A DNA stretch of 20,197 nt from positions 1-20,197 of IMG/VR virus record IMGVR_UViG_3300025896_002212; one strand, given 5' to 3'. The position numbers were made by a program, and so were the translations under genes. Source of the DNA: a virus. The number at the start of each line of letters is the position of its first letter. Position 1 is the first letter of the stretch. The notes beneath the pieces were generated by a model that had not been told where the DNA came from, did no database searches, and saw only the letters and a list, made by a program, of their open reading frames with translations. This document shows positions 1-6,114 of this stretch, in pieces.

Positions 1-21
1 TGGTTCTGGATCTATTGGCAT
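1..21 (-). CDS. Start of a leftward gene cut by the window edge
   Basis: Only the first seven codons are inside the window (M-P-I-D-P-E-P), so no function can be given. The start is supported by a good ribosome binding site: on the minus strand GAAAGGATGAAATC precedes the ATG, placing AAGGA about 7 bases away. It also lies downstream of a terminator (about 374 to 402) and a possible promoter (-10 near 87 to 92), as expected for the first gene of a new transcription unit. A chance ATG behind a chance AAGGA cannot be excluded. Confidence 0.5.
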
Positions 22-86
22 GATTTCATCCTTTCCGTTTTTAACGTGCTATCGTCTGCACTAATGGATTAATTGATTGTGAGGTT

Positions 87-95
87 ATTGTATCA
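87..95 (-). promoter_or_regulatory. Possible extended -10 promoter for the leftward gene
   Basis: The minus strand reads TGATACAAT, an extended -10 (TG, one base, then TACAAT, 5 of 6 to TATAAT). No convincing -35 sits at 17 bases; a TTGCAA occurs at 13 bases, which is too close. The same TGATACA(A/G)T followed by AACC recurs in the candidate promoter at 5934 to 5966, which raises my confidence somewhat. It would drive the gene starting at 21 with a leader of roughly 60 bases. Confidence 0.35.
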
Positions 96-330
96 CTCTA
101 GTGCTTTGCAATCATTTTGTTGCGGAAAATTTTGGTTTTGGGAATGGTTGGGAAGCGATGGGTACAGTCGATCGTGTGAACGTGTGTGCACGCGTATGGG
201 CCACCCCTCCCCTACCGCATGGGTTGCGCCATGAAAAAAATTCTAAGGTGTTAAGACCACTCCCCTATCAGGGGGGTTGTCGGTCGAAAAAACGCTTTTT
301 ACCTCTGTTAATAGCGAACAAACCGCGAAC

Positions 331-361
331 GGGGGGGTTGAGGGCTCAGGGGGGTGCGGGG
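331..361 (+). other. G-quadruplex-forming motif
   Basis: Four G runs of 7, 3, 6 and 4 bases are separated by loops TTGA, CTCA and TGC. This satisfies the usual G3+N1-7 rule on the plus strand, opposite to the coding strand. It lies 13 bases left of the terminator hairpin, in a spacer free of genes. The motif is seen directly; that it folds or acts is inference. Confidence 0.55.
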
Positions 362-373
362 AAGTGGTCGACA

Positions 374-402
374 AAGCAAAAACCCCCGATTTCGGGGGTT
401 TT
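374..402 (-). terminator. Rho-independent terminator after the KhpA gene
   Basis: A perfect 10-base-pair stem (AAAACCCCCG at 379 to 388 with CGGGGGTTTT at 393 to 402) encloses a 4-base ATTT loop. Read leftwards it is followed by TTTTTGCTTT, a good U tract. It begins about 20 bases after the KhpA stop and so ends the leftward operon. The plus-strand reading also ends in TTTT and may terminate weakly in the other direction. Confidence 0.85.
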
Positions 403-422
403 AAAACTGCTTGAAACTAGAT

Positions 423-695
423 CTATTCGGCTTCTTCTTCGGGTGGTTCTTTGCTATCGACTTTGAGGCCGTAGTGCGCACTGTTGCGGGCCCCTAAGCC
501 ACGCAGTAAGGTGCGGACAGCTTGGGCGGTTTCCCCGCCGCGGCCGATCATGCGGCCAAGATCTGACCGTGCGACAAACAACTTAATCAGCACTCCCTTT
601 TCGTCGATGCTGCTTTCAACCTCAATCTTTTCAGGCTCCACACAAATCGCCTCGGCGATTTGTCTAACAAAATCAATGTGTGACGTTGGCTCCAT
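423..695 (-). CDS. khpA: KhpA-like KH-domain RNA-binding protein
   Basis: This 90-residue protein matches the small bacterial KH protein KhpA/YlqC almost end to end. KhpA binds RNA, often as a pair with KhpB, and affects translation and small-RNA function. The KH signature is clear: helix at about 5 to 17, strand VLIKLF at 35 to 40, then GRMIGRGG with the GxxG loop at 51 to 54 (G-R-G-G), then helix TAQAVRTLLRGLGAR at 56 to 70 and a last strand YGLKVD. An acidic tail (EEPPEEEAE-like) makes it about 10 residues longer than typical KhpA. The start has a strong site, GGAGGG, 7 bases upstream. It is the last gene of the leftward operon, before a terminator. A KhpA homologue carried by a phage is unusual; by eye the GVLI...IGRxGxTAxAxRTLLR pattern resembles Patescibacteria KhpA. 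The fold is certain; its role in infection is unknown. Confidence 0.85.
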   Translation of the reverse strand: MEPTSHIDFVRQIAEAICVEPEKIEVESSIDEKGVLIKLFVARSDLGRMIGRGGETAQAVRTLLRGLGARNSAHYGLKVDSKEPPEEEAE

Positions 696-714
696 CCCGG
701 TACCCTCCGATTAG

Positions 715-1068
715 TTATTTGCCAACGAATGATTCAGTTGGTTGCATTTGATTATACACAACCGGATTGGGCGGCGCACATTTTGGAGAATCGACTGGGA
801 TTGAATCGCCATAAGGGCAACCAGTCACATGGCCACAAACGAGCGCGCCGGTTTCTTTATCGAAGCCACGGACAAAATCACCCTCCGGGCATTTGTCTGC
901 GCAGCGGCCGACAGTTTCTAATCCGGTACACTCGCCATCAGATTTTTCAGTGCTGATGGCTTGCGCTTTTGGGGGCCCGGCCACTATCCAATCACAATGA
1001 AACGTAAACGTATATAATGCTGCGATTACGAGGATTACAAATGTGATTCGGATGGTAGTTTTAGCCAT
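715..1068 (-). CDS. Small Cys-rich membrane-anchored or secreted protein, unknown function
   Basis: This 117-residue protein starts MAKTTIR followed by a hydrophobic segment (about residues 7 to 24), so it is a signal anchor or signal peptide with the rest outside the membrane. The outer part holds six cysteines (47, 56, 60, 78, 84, 97), an even number that suggests disulfides, plus C25 at the end of the helix. The stretch GCPYGDSIPVDSPKCAPP at 83 to 100 looks like a motif I associate with secreted Patescibacteria proteins, but I cannot verify that. The lipobox rule is not met at C25. Its start overlaps the end of the glycosyltransferase gene by 8 bases, so the two are co-transcribed and probably translationally coupled. 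A role in the infected cell envelope, such as superinfection exclusion, would fit but is a guess. Confidence 0.7.
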   Translation of the reverse strand: MAKTTIRITFVILVIAALYTFTFHCDWIVAGPPKAQAISTEKSDGECTGLETVGRCADKCPEGDFVRGFDKETGALVCGHVTGCPYGDSIPVDSPKCAPPNPVVYNQMQPTESFVGK

Positions 1069-2221
1069 TGGGGGTTGCCTTTTTATCGGTTAGGAGCTCT
1101 TTGTAGATATTGTATGCCCGCAACGCCTTTTCTGGCAAGAACTTTTCCCAGCCAATTGGCGTTTTGGTAAACTCGAGATTATTTTCATAGCCGATCATTT
1201 CCGCTTTTAGATCGTTGACTAGGTTATGCGGATTGCGCTCTTGCTTGACGCTGGCCTTAGCGTAGATCACTGAATCAGGGAACTTGAACTGGGTAACGTA
1301 AGCCGCCCAAATATCATCCATGCGGCCTATGTGAGGGAATAAGAAGTAGGTTGGGAAGACCTTGCGGCTCAGGAACGTGTTTTGACTATTGAATGGCGAC
1401 AGTTTATCTGCGGCGATCGGTGACATGCTCGAGGGGAATTCGATCTCCGGTTGCATCGCGATCCGGGCGATGGCATCGATGTCCGGGTCGCCGTCCCAAA
1501 AATCAGCCTGAACGAGCACATGGCGCTTAACGAGCTGCGGCTTCTGGAGCATTCGATCGGGTAATAATTCAAGTGGAAAGCCTCTGTGCCATAGTGCAGG
1601 GAACAACGGCGACAGCGGGTCGAATACGTCCTGCTTGCACTTATAGGTCATGGCCGACCAATCGGTGTTGACCTTGCAGTTTTTGCCCCAATGATCGTAT
1701 GGGATATTATCGTCGTCAACGGTAGCGATGATCTCAGCGCCCCATTGGTATGCGGCCACCAATCCAAAGTTCCGGCGCTGTATGCAGTTCCAGCCGATCG
1801 CTTCGGATAGCTCGAGGCTAATAAGATCCTGATCTTTTGGTGTGAGATACGTCACACAATCTTCGACCAGCGCAATGTCCTGGTACTCCTTGTGGGGGGT
1901 TTTAAGATCCCCAACTATAAAAAGATGCCAGTCGTCTTTCTTGGCAATCTTTATGAACTTTTTAAGCGCTACTGTGGGTGGGTTTATAGTCGTGGTGACA
2001 ATGGCTTTTTTGCTAGCTACAATATTTGCAAGCCGATCGCGGCGTGTTTTGGCTAATTGAATCTCATAGTTATGTTGTTTCATCGCTGAATTTTTAGCGT
2101 TAGTAGCTGTCTCAACGGCTTGAGAGGCTTCGGCCAACGAATCGGCAAAGTCTAAACGCTCCTCGTCAGCGAGTTTGCACGGTAGTGAATCACTAACACG
2201 ACGAACTTTTCTAGTTGCCAT
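1061..2221 (-). CDS. STELLO/DUF288-like glycosyltransferase
   Basis: This 386-residue protein resembles the STELLO (DUF288) family, which is related to the reversibly glycosylated polypeptide GT-A proteins. Seen in order: a charged likely coiled-coil N-terminus (18 to 68); VTTTINPP and FIVGD at 75 to 105, the first nucleotide-binding strands; RRNFGLVAAYQWGAEIIATV at 149 to 168, ending in DDDN at 169 to 172 in the metal-binding DxD position; and WDGDPDIDAI at 242 to 251 and GRMDDIWAAY at 299 to 308, both hallmarks of the family. I chose the ATG at 2221 rather than an in-frame start at 2266 because GAGGAG lies 7 bases upstream and the overlap with the previous gene falls to 11 bases. It sits with an epimerase and a second glycosyltransferase. 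It probably transfers a sugar onto a phage or host surface molecule; donor and acceptor are unknown. The coiled-coil extension is not typical of the family and may mediate oligomerisation. Confidence 0.82.
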   Translation of the reverse strand: MATRKVRRVSDSLPCKLADEERLDFADSLAEASQAVETATNAKNSAMKQHNYEIQLAKTRRDRLANIVASKKAIVTTTINPPTVALKKFIKIAKKDDWHLFIVGDLKTPHKEYQDIALVEDCVTYLTPKDQDLISLELSEAIGWNCIQRRNFGLVAAYQWGAEIIATVDDDNIPYDHWGKNCKVNTDWSAMTYKCKQDVFDPLSPLFPALWHRGFPLELLPDRMLQKPQLVKRHVLVQADFWDGDPDIDAIARIAMQPEIEFPSSMSPIAADKLSPFNSQNTFLSRKVFPTYFLFPHIGRMDDIWAAYVTQFKFPDSVIYAKASVKQERNPHNLVNDLKAEMIGYENNLEFTKTPIGWEKFLPEKALRAYNIYKELLTDKKATPNG

Positions 2222-2429
2222 TGGTTTGCTCCTCGAACGTACACCCATTGCCAGTGAAATACTCATGCAGATCTTCGAGCTTCATTTTGTCGACATCGGC
2301 GTGGAACTCCGGTGCCTCCTCGCCAACCATGCTATGAGCGAATTCGCGCAAAGCTTTGAGATCATCCATTGCCGGCGCTTTGACGCCCTCCGGATAGTCG
2401 TAACCAATTGGTAATACTAAATATTTCAT
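2211..2429 (-). CDS. Hypothetical acidic protein, 72 residues
   Basis: I do not recognise this protein. It is acidic with no membrane segment and is probably helical from about residue 20 to 58. The start is well supported by AAGGAG 5 bases upstream and a 4-base ATGA overlap with the epimerase gene; its end overlaps the next gene by 11 bases. It sits between two sugar-modifying enzymes and so may serve the same pathway, but there is no sequence evidence for a function. Confidence 0.7.
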   Translation of the reverse strand: MKYLVLPIGYDYPEGVKAPAMDDLKALREFAHSMVGEEAPEFHADVDKMKLEDLHEYFTGNGCTFEEQTNGN

Positions 2430-3244
2430 GCGTTCTCCTTTAAGTGATTTACGAGCCGTTTAATTCCCTCCCCGAATTTTACCTCGGGTTTATAGTATTT
2501 GTGCAAAATCGTTGGGTCCGCTAAGGTTTCGTCAACGTAGCCCACAGGCCGATCAACGAACACTGGCTCGATACCTTTATTGAGTTGGTTAGAAATCTCC
2601 GCAGCAATATCGTTAAAAGATATCTTGGCTCCCGATCCAATATCCACGATAGGCTCGGTTGCCTCCTCAGCCAAATGCAAGATGGACTCCACAACGTCAT
2701 CTATATAAACGAAGTCCCGGGATTGTTCGCCATTGCCAAAAATAACCGGACTACGGCTATTTACCATGTCTCGAGCAAATAAGTATGGCACCGAAGCGTA
2801 ATGGCGCTTATGGCCCTCACCTGGGCCGTAGGTGGCGAATATACGCAAACCGATAGAGTCCATGTCCATTGTCGAAGCGTAAAGCTCACAAATTTCCTTG
2901 CATGTAGCATATTCGTTACGGTTAGAACTACTTAGCAAGCCAGTGCTGGGGTACACCAACCGAACACCATTGCGTTCACACGCTTTGGCGGCGTTAATAA
3001 AGCCGGTTAAAGTAACGGCCGCGCAGTAACCTGGGCTTTGCTTGAACAATACCTGACTGCTTGGTGCCGCAAAGTGGAACAGGTATGAAAATTCATAATC
3101 GAGATCCTTAAAGGTGCTGGGCTTGCGAATATCGCCGTCGAAAACATTAACAATGGCGCCAAGCTCAATTAAGCGAGCATGTAGGGCACTACCAAGAAAA
3201 CCATCTGCGCCTGTAATTGCCACATATTTATCTTTATAATTCAT
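2426..3244 (-). CDS. NAD-dependent nucleotide-sugar epimerase/dehydratase (extended SDR)
   Basis: This 272-residue protein is an extended short-chain dehydrogenase/reductase of the GalE/RmlB/WcaG group, which epimerise, dehydrate or reduce nucleotide sugars using bound NAD(P). It has the Rossmann motif TGADGFLG (11 to 18), D38 after the second strand, HFAAPSS at 57 to 63, the catalytic YPST at 98 to 101 and the Tyr112-x3-Lys116 pair in YATCK. The family motif RDFVYIDDV is at 177 to 185. At 272 residues it is shorter than typical family members (310 to 350), mainly in the C-terminal substrate domain. The exact substrate cannot be read from sequence. The start has GAGGAGAGG upstream and a 4-base overlap with the gene before it. 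Together with glycosyltransferases on both sides it likely prepares an activated sugar during infection. Confidence 0.9.
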   Translation of the reverse strand: MNYKDKYVAITGADGFLGSALHARLIELGAIVNVFDGDIRKPSTFKDLDYEFSYLFHFAAPSSQVLFKQSPGYCAAVTLTGFINAAKACERNGVRLVYPSTGLLSSSNRNEYATCKEICELYASTMDMDSIGLRIFATYGPGEGHKRHYASVPYLFARDMVNSRSPVIFGNGEQSRDFVYIDDVVESILHLAEEATEPIVDIGSGAKISFNDIAAEISNQLNKGIEPVFVDRPVGYVDETLADPTILHKYYKPEVKFGEGIKRLVNHLKENA

Positions 3245-3465
3245 ATGATTTGCCTCTCCTCTCGGGTCGGGACCCGCTTTTTACCTAATTTATAAACAAG
3301 AAATGAAGTCTCAACGTACTCATCGCCCTCATAGTTATAGCGGCTTTCAATGGTTTTACTCTTTATCTCGGTACCATCAGCGATCCGGCGGTGGCCATAA
3401 ATCTCGCCATACAGGTGGCCGGCAATGATGTACCAGTTTTTAATCGTTACTACTTTTTTGCGCAT
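3241..3465 (-). CDS. Hypothetical basic protein, 74 residues
   Basis: No family is recognised. The protein begins MRKKVVTIKNWYII and appears beta-rich, with GEIYGH and DGTEIKSKTI turns; the overall pattern is a small beta-barrel-like phage protein. I place the start at the ATG at 3465 because GAAAGG lies 9 bases upstream; a GTG at 3492 in the same frame would give 83 residues but a 53-base overlap with the previous gene. The gene ends in an ATGA overlap with the epimerase gene. Confidence 0.65.
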   Translation of the reverse strand: MRKKVVTIKNWYIIAGHLYGEIYGHRRIADGTEIKSKTIESRYNYEGDEYVETSFLVYKLGKKRVPTREERQII

Positions 3466-3706
3466 CTTCTGCAACCTTTCGTAATCGAGCACCTAGATCA
3501 CCAAACACTTGCGGCATATTCTCCGTGACGTCGCTGGCCACATGCTTGATGATATCGTCTTTTAGTTTTTGTACGTCCGGCTCGGATCCCTCTTGCATGT
3601 CTTTGAAAATTTCGTTGATCTCATAGCGGCAAACGTAATCAAGATATGCCTGGAAAGCGCCCAGGGCGATGGCCCAGTCTTCGATTGGGTTTTCAATATG
3701 GCTCAT
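3440..3706 (-). CDS. Hypothetical helical protein, 88 residues
   Basis: No family is recognised. It is a soluble acidic protein, predicted mostly alpha-helical, with no cysteines apart from one near residue 26 and no membrane segment. The start at 3706 is preferred over the in-frame 3721 because GGGGAG sits 7 bases upstream and it forms a 4-base ATGA junction with the zinc-finger gene. It overlaps the next gene by 26 bases. Function unknown. Confidence 0.65.
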   Translation of the reverse strand: MSHIENPIEDWAIALGAFQAYLDYVCRYEINEIFKDMQEGSEPDVQKLKDDIIKHVASDVTENMPQVFGDLGARLRKVAEDAQKSSND

Positions 3707-4104
3707 GCTGTTGCTCCCCATTTCCTAGCAAGTTTAATATGTGATCGACGTGCTTTTGCGCGCCATTCGGCTTCGTCAAACGGCTGGACAAAGCGCTCAA
3801 TGTACTGGCTATTTTCCGGGATCGGCTGGCGGTTTGCGATCTCGTGACGACGGACGCGGCGCTCCTCATTTAGCCGAGCTCGGTTCTTAGCCCAGTAAGT
3901 CCGGCAATACTCTTTGTTCTTAGCGCGTTTCCGTTGCTGATAGGCGGCATCGGTAAGTTTTTTGGCACGGTAAGCAGCGTTTTGTTTGCGCTGGCATGTC
4001 CGACAAATATTGCGGAGCCCATCGGGTGTGGTGTGCTGTTTATTGTACTCGGATCGCGGCTTGACGTTCAGGCACTTGGCGCAGTATTTTTCGGTCGACT
4101 TCAT
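3703..4104 (-). CDS. Basic zinc-finger protein with two CxxC motifs
   Basis: The 133-residue protein has paired CxxC knuckles at C8/C11 and C34/C37 in the pattern CAKC...(T/D)GLRNICRTC. This is the zinc-binding region common at the N-terminus of phage HNH and endonuclease VII-like proteins. The remainder is very Arg/Lys-rich (KRAKNKEYCRTYWAKNRAR) and helical. I do not see the His-Asn-His catalytic residues of an HNH nuclease, so this is more likely a nucleic-acid-binding protein or a degenerate nuclease than an active homing enzyme. It overlaps its neighbours by 4 bases on both sides. Confidence 0.65.
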   Translation of the reverse strand: MKSTEKYCAKCLNVKPRSEYNKQHTTPDGLRNICRTCQRKQNAAYRAKKLTDAAYQQRKRAKNKEYCRTYWAKNRARLNEERRVRRHEIANRQPIPENSQYIERFVQPFDEAEWRAKARRSHIKLARKWGATA

Positions 4105-4823
4105 TTCTTACCCCCGAGTGCATTCTTGATCTTTTTGGCGTCGGCGGCAATGAGTTGGCGAACCTCCTCACTGTCAAACTTAGGCAGTTCTTTGGCTTTG
4201 TCGGTGCTAACGCTTTGCATGTGGGCGTCGCTCATTGGGTTTGGTTTGTCGTGGGTAAAATCGTGGAATAAAGGCTCATCGATATTTCGAACCAGATGCT
4301 TGTTCGGCCGCTCCATAAACACAAGCTGGGCGACATGATTAATATAACTATCGATCCAACCGTGCGCACCAAGATAGCCCAGCACGTCGACAAAGCCCCT
4401 GCTGACCATATGATTCATGGCCCCGGCGTTATCGAAAACCGGCACAATAATATTGACGTCTTTGGGATCAAGCGAACGATTGCCAATATCAAACCGGAGC
4501 TTTTCATCCCAACCGTGATGAATAATAAAATGGTCCTCGCAAAAATAGATAATCCATTCACCTTTTGCGTGCTTGAGCAAATCGTTAAAGTAAACGTGCA
4601 AGCCAGCACGGCCGAGCTGATGGTCCTCACGGAAAAACTGGACCATGCCAGTTTCTTCCCAAAGCGCCACGATCTCATCGTTCCAAGTGTCATCTTGGTT
4701 AAGCATAACTAGTATCTCCGTGTTGGCTAAATCCTCAGTTCTCAGGAAATAGCCAGCCAAAAACTTAGCCAGATATTTCGAGTTTTTGCGTGCGGCAACG
4801 AGTACCGATATTTTAGGCTTCAT
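4101..4823 (-). CDS. GT-A fold (family 2-like) glycosyltransferase
   Basis: A 240-residue soluble glycosyltransferase of GT-A fold. It opens with MKPKISVLVAARKNSKYL, the first strand and loop of family 2 enzymes, then TEILVMLNQDD (35 to 45), a helix leading to HQLGRAG at 68 to 74, and WIIYFCEDHF at 90 to 99, where Glu96-Asp97 stand in for the usual DxD metal site. There is no membrane segment, so it acts in the cytoplasm or at its face. The first start codon in this frame is a TTG at 4850; I use the ATG at 4823 because the conserved fold begins there and AGAGG precedes it. It overlaps the upstream tiny gene by 11 bases and the downstream gene by 4. Acceptor and sugar are unknown; with the epimerase and DUF288-like enzyme it likely decorates a phage or host surface structure or phage DNA. 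Confidence 0.8.
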   Translation of the reverse strand: MKPKISVLVAARKNSKYLAKFLAGYFLRTEDLANTEILVMLNQDDTWNDEIVALWEETGMVQFFREDHQLGRAGLHVYFNDLLKHAKGEWIIYFCEDHFIIHHGWDEKLRFDIGNRSLDPKDVNIIVPVFDNAGAMNHMVSRGFVDVLGYLGAHGWIDSYINHVAQLVFMERPNKHLVRNIDEPLFHDFTHDKPNPMSDAHMQSVSTDKAKELPKFDSEEVRQLIAADAKKIKNALGGKK

Positions 4824-4989
4824 CTTGCCTCTGCTCCAAAGCGCCAACAATACGCTCCTTACGTTCTTCTAGTAGATCGATGCGCACCTGGAGCCTTACC
4901 AGCTCGTTTATAACGGTTTCGTATGGCAAACGTAAATAAATATCAATCTCTCGTGGATCGGCGGTCTGCGGTTCAGCTTCTAGGCTCAT
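4813..4989 (-). CDS. Tiny hypothetical protein, 58 residues
   Basis: This short gene is below common length cut-offs. Translating the minus strand from the ATG at 4989 gives MSLEAEPQTADPREIDIYL and a C-terminal half that is a charged amphipathic helix (LLEERKERIV), ending with TAA at 4813. Support comes from its junctions: GAAAGG lies 9 bases upstream of the ATG, it forms an ATGA overlap with the gene before it, and it overlaps the glycosyltransferase start by 11 bases. It is probably a small coiled-coil protein. No family is recognised. Confidence 0.65.
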   Translation of the reverse strand: MSLEAEPQTADPREIDIYLRLPYETVINELVRLQVRIDLLEERKERIVGALEQRQDEA

Positions 4990-5141
4990 GCTTTTTTGCC
5001 TTTCAACGCTTTTTCAACGAGGATCCGGATCACTACGGCCGGAGCGACTTTTAATAGTTTGGATTCTTTGACGATCAGGCCATCGGTTTCTTGATCAAAG
5101 CGGGCTGTGCGGCGGATAGGGTATTTAACTGGCTTGGCCAT
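4986..5141 (-). CDS. Tiny ribbon-helix-helix-like protein, 51 residues (candidate regulator)
   Basis: A 51-residue basic protein. Its layout fits the Arc/MetJ ribbon-helix-helix fold: a strand with alternating residues (RRTARFD at 10 to 16), a helix from about 18 to 30, a turn, then a second helix APAVVIRILVEKAL at 33 to 46, where family members have a conserved hydrophobic register. Such proteins bind operators as dimers. The ATG at 5141 is preceded by AGAGGCGGAAAG and overlaps the stop of the gene before it (TAATG); its end overlaps the next gene by 4 bases. A regulator candidate for the semi-palindromes at about 5946 and 8016, but that link is inference. Confidence 0.6.
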   Translation of the reverse strand: MAKPVKYPIRRTARFDQETDGLIVKESKLLKVAPAVVIRILVEKALKGKKA

Positions 5142-5269
5142 TACTTTCCGCCTCTAAGCTGCACTGCGCCGCAGTAACAGGTATACGTTTTGCCGGCCAC
5201 ACTGCCCTTTATATTCATAGGCAATTTAGCTTTGGGGTTGAACTTCCAATCGTGTTTATGCTCGGCCAC
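5141..5269 (-). CDS. Tiny hypothetical protein, 42 residues, GTG start
   Basis: Reading from the GTG at 5269 gives MAEHKHDWKFNPKAKLP, then a C-terminal CYCGA near residues 31 to 35. The GTG overlaps the stop of the upstream gene by one base (TAGTG), with GGGGCG 4 bases ahead; an internal ATG at 5218 would give only 25 residues. The end overlaps the next start by one base (TAATG). With just two nearby cysteines plus His residues, metal binding is possible but not shown. No family is recognised. Confidence 0.55.
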   Translation of the reverse strand: MAEHKHDWKFNPKAKLPMNIKGSVAGKTYTCYCGAVQLRGGK

Positions 5270-5895
5270 TATGCGCCCCGCACCGCTAAGTTCTTTTCCT
5301 CGTATTTTTCGGCACCAGTTGGAACCTCACCGCCCAGGCGGCGAACGTCGTCCTCGACCTCGATCCGGAGCGCTTCGATAACGCGTGGGCGCAAAAAGTA
5401 TTTGGTAGGCACCTTTGATGGATCGGTAATGCGAATGCGGGTAATAGTCCGGATGTTGGCCGAACCGTTTTCGGTTCGCACATGGCTTTCAGCTTGCTTG
5501 ATGTTTGAGATCTTACCCATCGCATCAGCAATGCCGATCTCGCCGGCGTCGGCCTGACTTTCGATCTTATCGGCTCGTTTGGCGGCACGCCTTTCGACAG
5601 CCTCGTGATATTTAATTATTGCTTCTTTGATCAAAGCCTCTGAATCTTTCAGTTGAGCCAGGGGTTCTTTGAATAGTTCGTCGATATCCTTAATGGCCTT
5701 GCGCAGCGGCGAGGTAATTGTTTTGCGGCGGGTATCAATGTTTTTATGAATCCGCTTAATTTCGACCAGCTTTTCGGTCGCTTCGGTTACGTCCTGATCC
5801 TTTCGGATCTTGATCGCATACACTTGCTCGGATAACTTGCCGGCCTCCGTAGTGGCGATTGCGGCTTCTTTTTTTGCGTCTTGTTCAGTATCCAT
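5269..5895 (-). CDS. Coiled-coil phage protein of the recombination module (DUF1351-like)
   Basis: The 208-residue protein has a long charged coiled coil (about residues 10 to 125, with the KRIHKNIDTRRKTITSPLRK stretch typical of phage DUF1351-type proteins) and a C-terminal beta-alpha domain beginning ITRIRITDPSKVPTKYFL near 150. This RxxxITDxSKVPxxYL element is the recurring core of these proteins, which sit beside RecT or Erf-type annealases in many siphophages. Their biochemical role is not established; a helper of the annealase or exonuclease is likely. The start has AAGGAG 9 bases upstream, and a candidate promoter/operator lies about 40 to 70 bases upstream (5934 to 5966), shared in sequence with the one ahead of the RecT gene. 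Confidence 0.75.
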   Translation of the reverse strand: MDTEQDAKKEAAIATTEAGKLSEQVYAIKIRKDQDVTEATEKLVEIKRIHKNIDTRRKTITSPLRKAIKDIDELFKEPLAQLKDSEALIKEAIIKYHEAVERRAAKRADKIESQADAGEIGIADAMGKISNIKQAESHVRTENGSANIRTITRIRITDPSKVPTKYFLRPRVIEALRIEVEDDVRRLGGEVPTGAEKYEEKNLAVRGA

Positions 5896-5929
5896 AACAA
5901 CAGGCTCCTTATATGTTTACTTAGCTTGG

Positions 5930-6109
5930 TTAAACTGTATCATTCGAGCTGCTCGCATTGCAAGCAGATTCTTTTCCACAGGCTTCATTCAAAGCCTCCA
6001 TGCAGATTTTGCCGACTTGGGTTTCAGCCCATTGCTGGGCTTGGCGTGCTTGTTCAGCGTACCAATCGGCCGTCTCCTCTTTTGTTGCTGGTAGTGTGGG
6101 GCGTTCCAT
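5930..6109 (-). CDS. Tiny hypothetical protein, 59 residues
   Basis: Just under the usual 60-residue cut-off. From the ATG at 6109 it reads MERPTLPATKEETADWYAEQ and continues as an amphipathic helix to about residue 44; it has three cysteines near the C-terminus (36, 44, 50) and a Ser/Asn-rich end. It begins 5 bases after the stop of the YopX gene with no clear ribosome binding site, so translation would depend on coupling. Its last codons overlap the candidate promoter of the next gene. Function unknown; moderately sure it is a gene. Confidence 0.5.
   Translation of the reverse strand: MERPTLPATKEETADWYAEQARQAQQWAETQVGKICMEALNEACGKESACNASSSNDTV
5934..5966 (-). promoter_or_regulatory. Candidate promoter and operator for the coiled-coil gene
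   Basis: The semi-palindrome gctcgcattgcaagc (5949 to 5963 on the plus strand; a 7-base arm, central base, 7-base arm with one mismatch) lies inside a 21-base sequence repeated exactly at 8016 to 8036. On the minus strand it carries TTGCAA (-35-like, 5958 to 5963), then 18 bases, then TACAGT (5934 to 5939) with TGA just before it, an extended -10. The repeat sits about 50 bases before the coiled-coil gene start, as the other copy does before RecT. It probably combines promoter and repressor or activator site. Confidence 0.55.
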
Positions 6110-6114
6110 TAAGT

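Larger units (their letters stand above)
22..422. other. Non-coding spacer of about 400 bases with G-rich motifs
   Basis: I find no credible gene on either strand. It separates two leftward transcription units: the KhpA gene and its terminator on the right and a new gene on the left. It holds a G-quadruplex motif (331 to 361), a direct repeat TCAGGGGGGT at 268 to 277 and 347 to 356, an imperfect hairpin CCACTCCCCT / AGGGGGGTTG at about 257 to 279, and a C-rich run at about 199 to 219 (GGGGAGGGG on the other strand). This may be a structured leader, a small RNA or a packaging site; nothing here decides between them. Confidence 0.55.

Noticed and set aside
101-466. Plus-strand open frame of about 121 residues in the left spacer
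   Set aside because: It begins at a TTG without a ribosome binding site, runs through the G-quadruplex motif and terminator hairpin, and its product is low-complexity Arg/Leu-rich with no domain.
3703-4104. HNH homing endonuclease
   Set aside because: The zinc knuckles are present, but no His-Asn-His catalytic motif is visible and there is no sign of an intron or insertion boundary.
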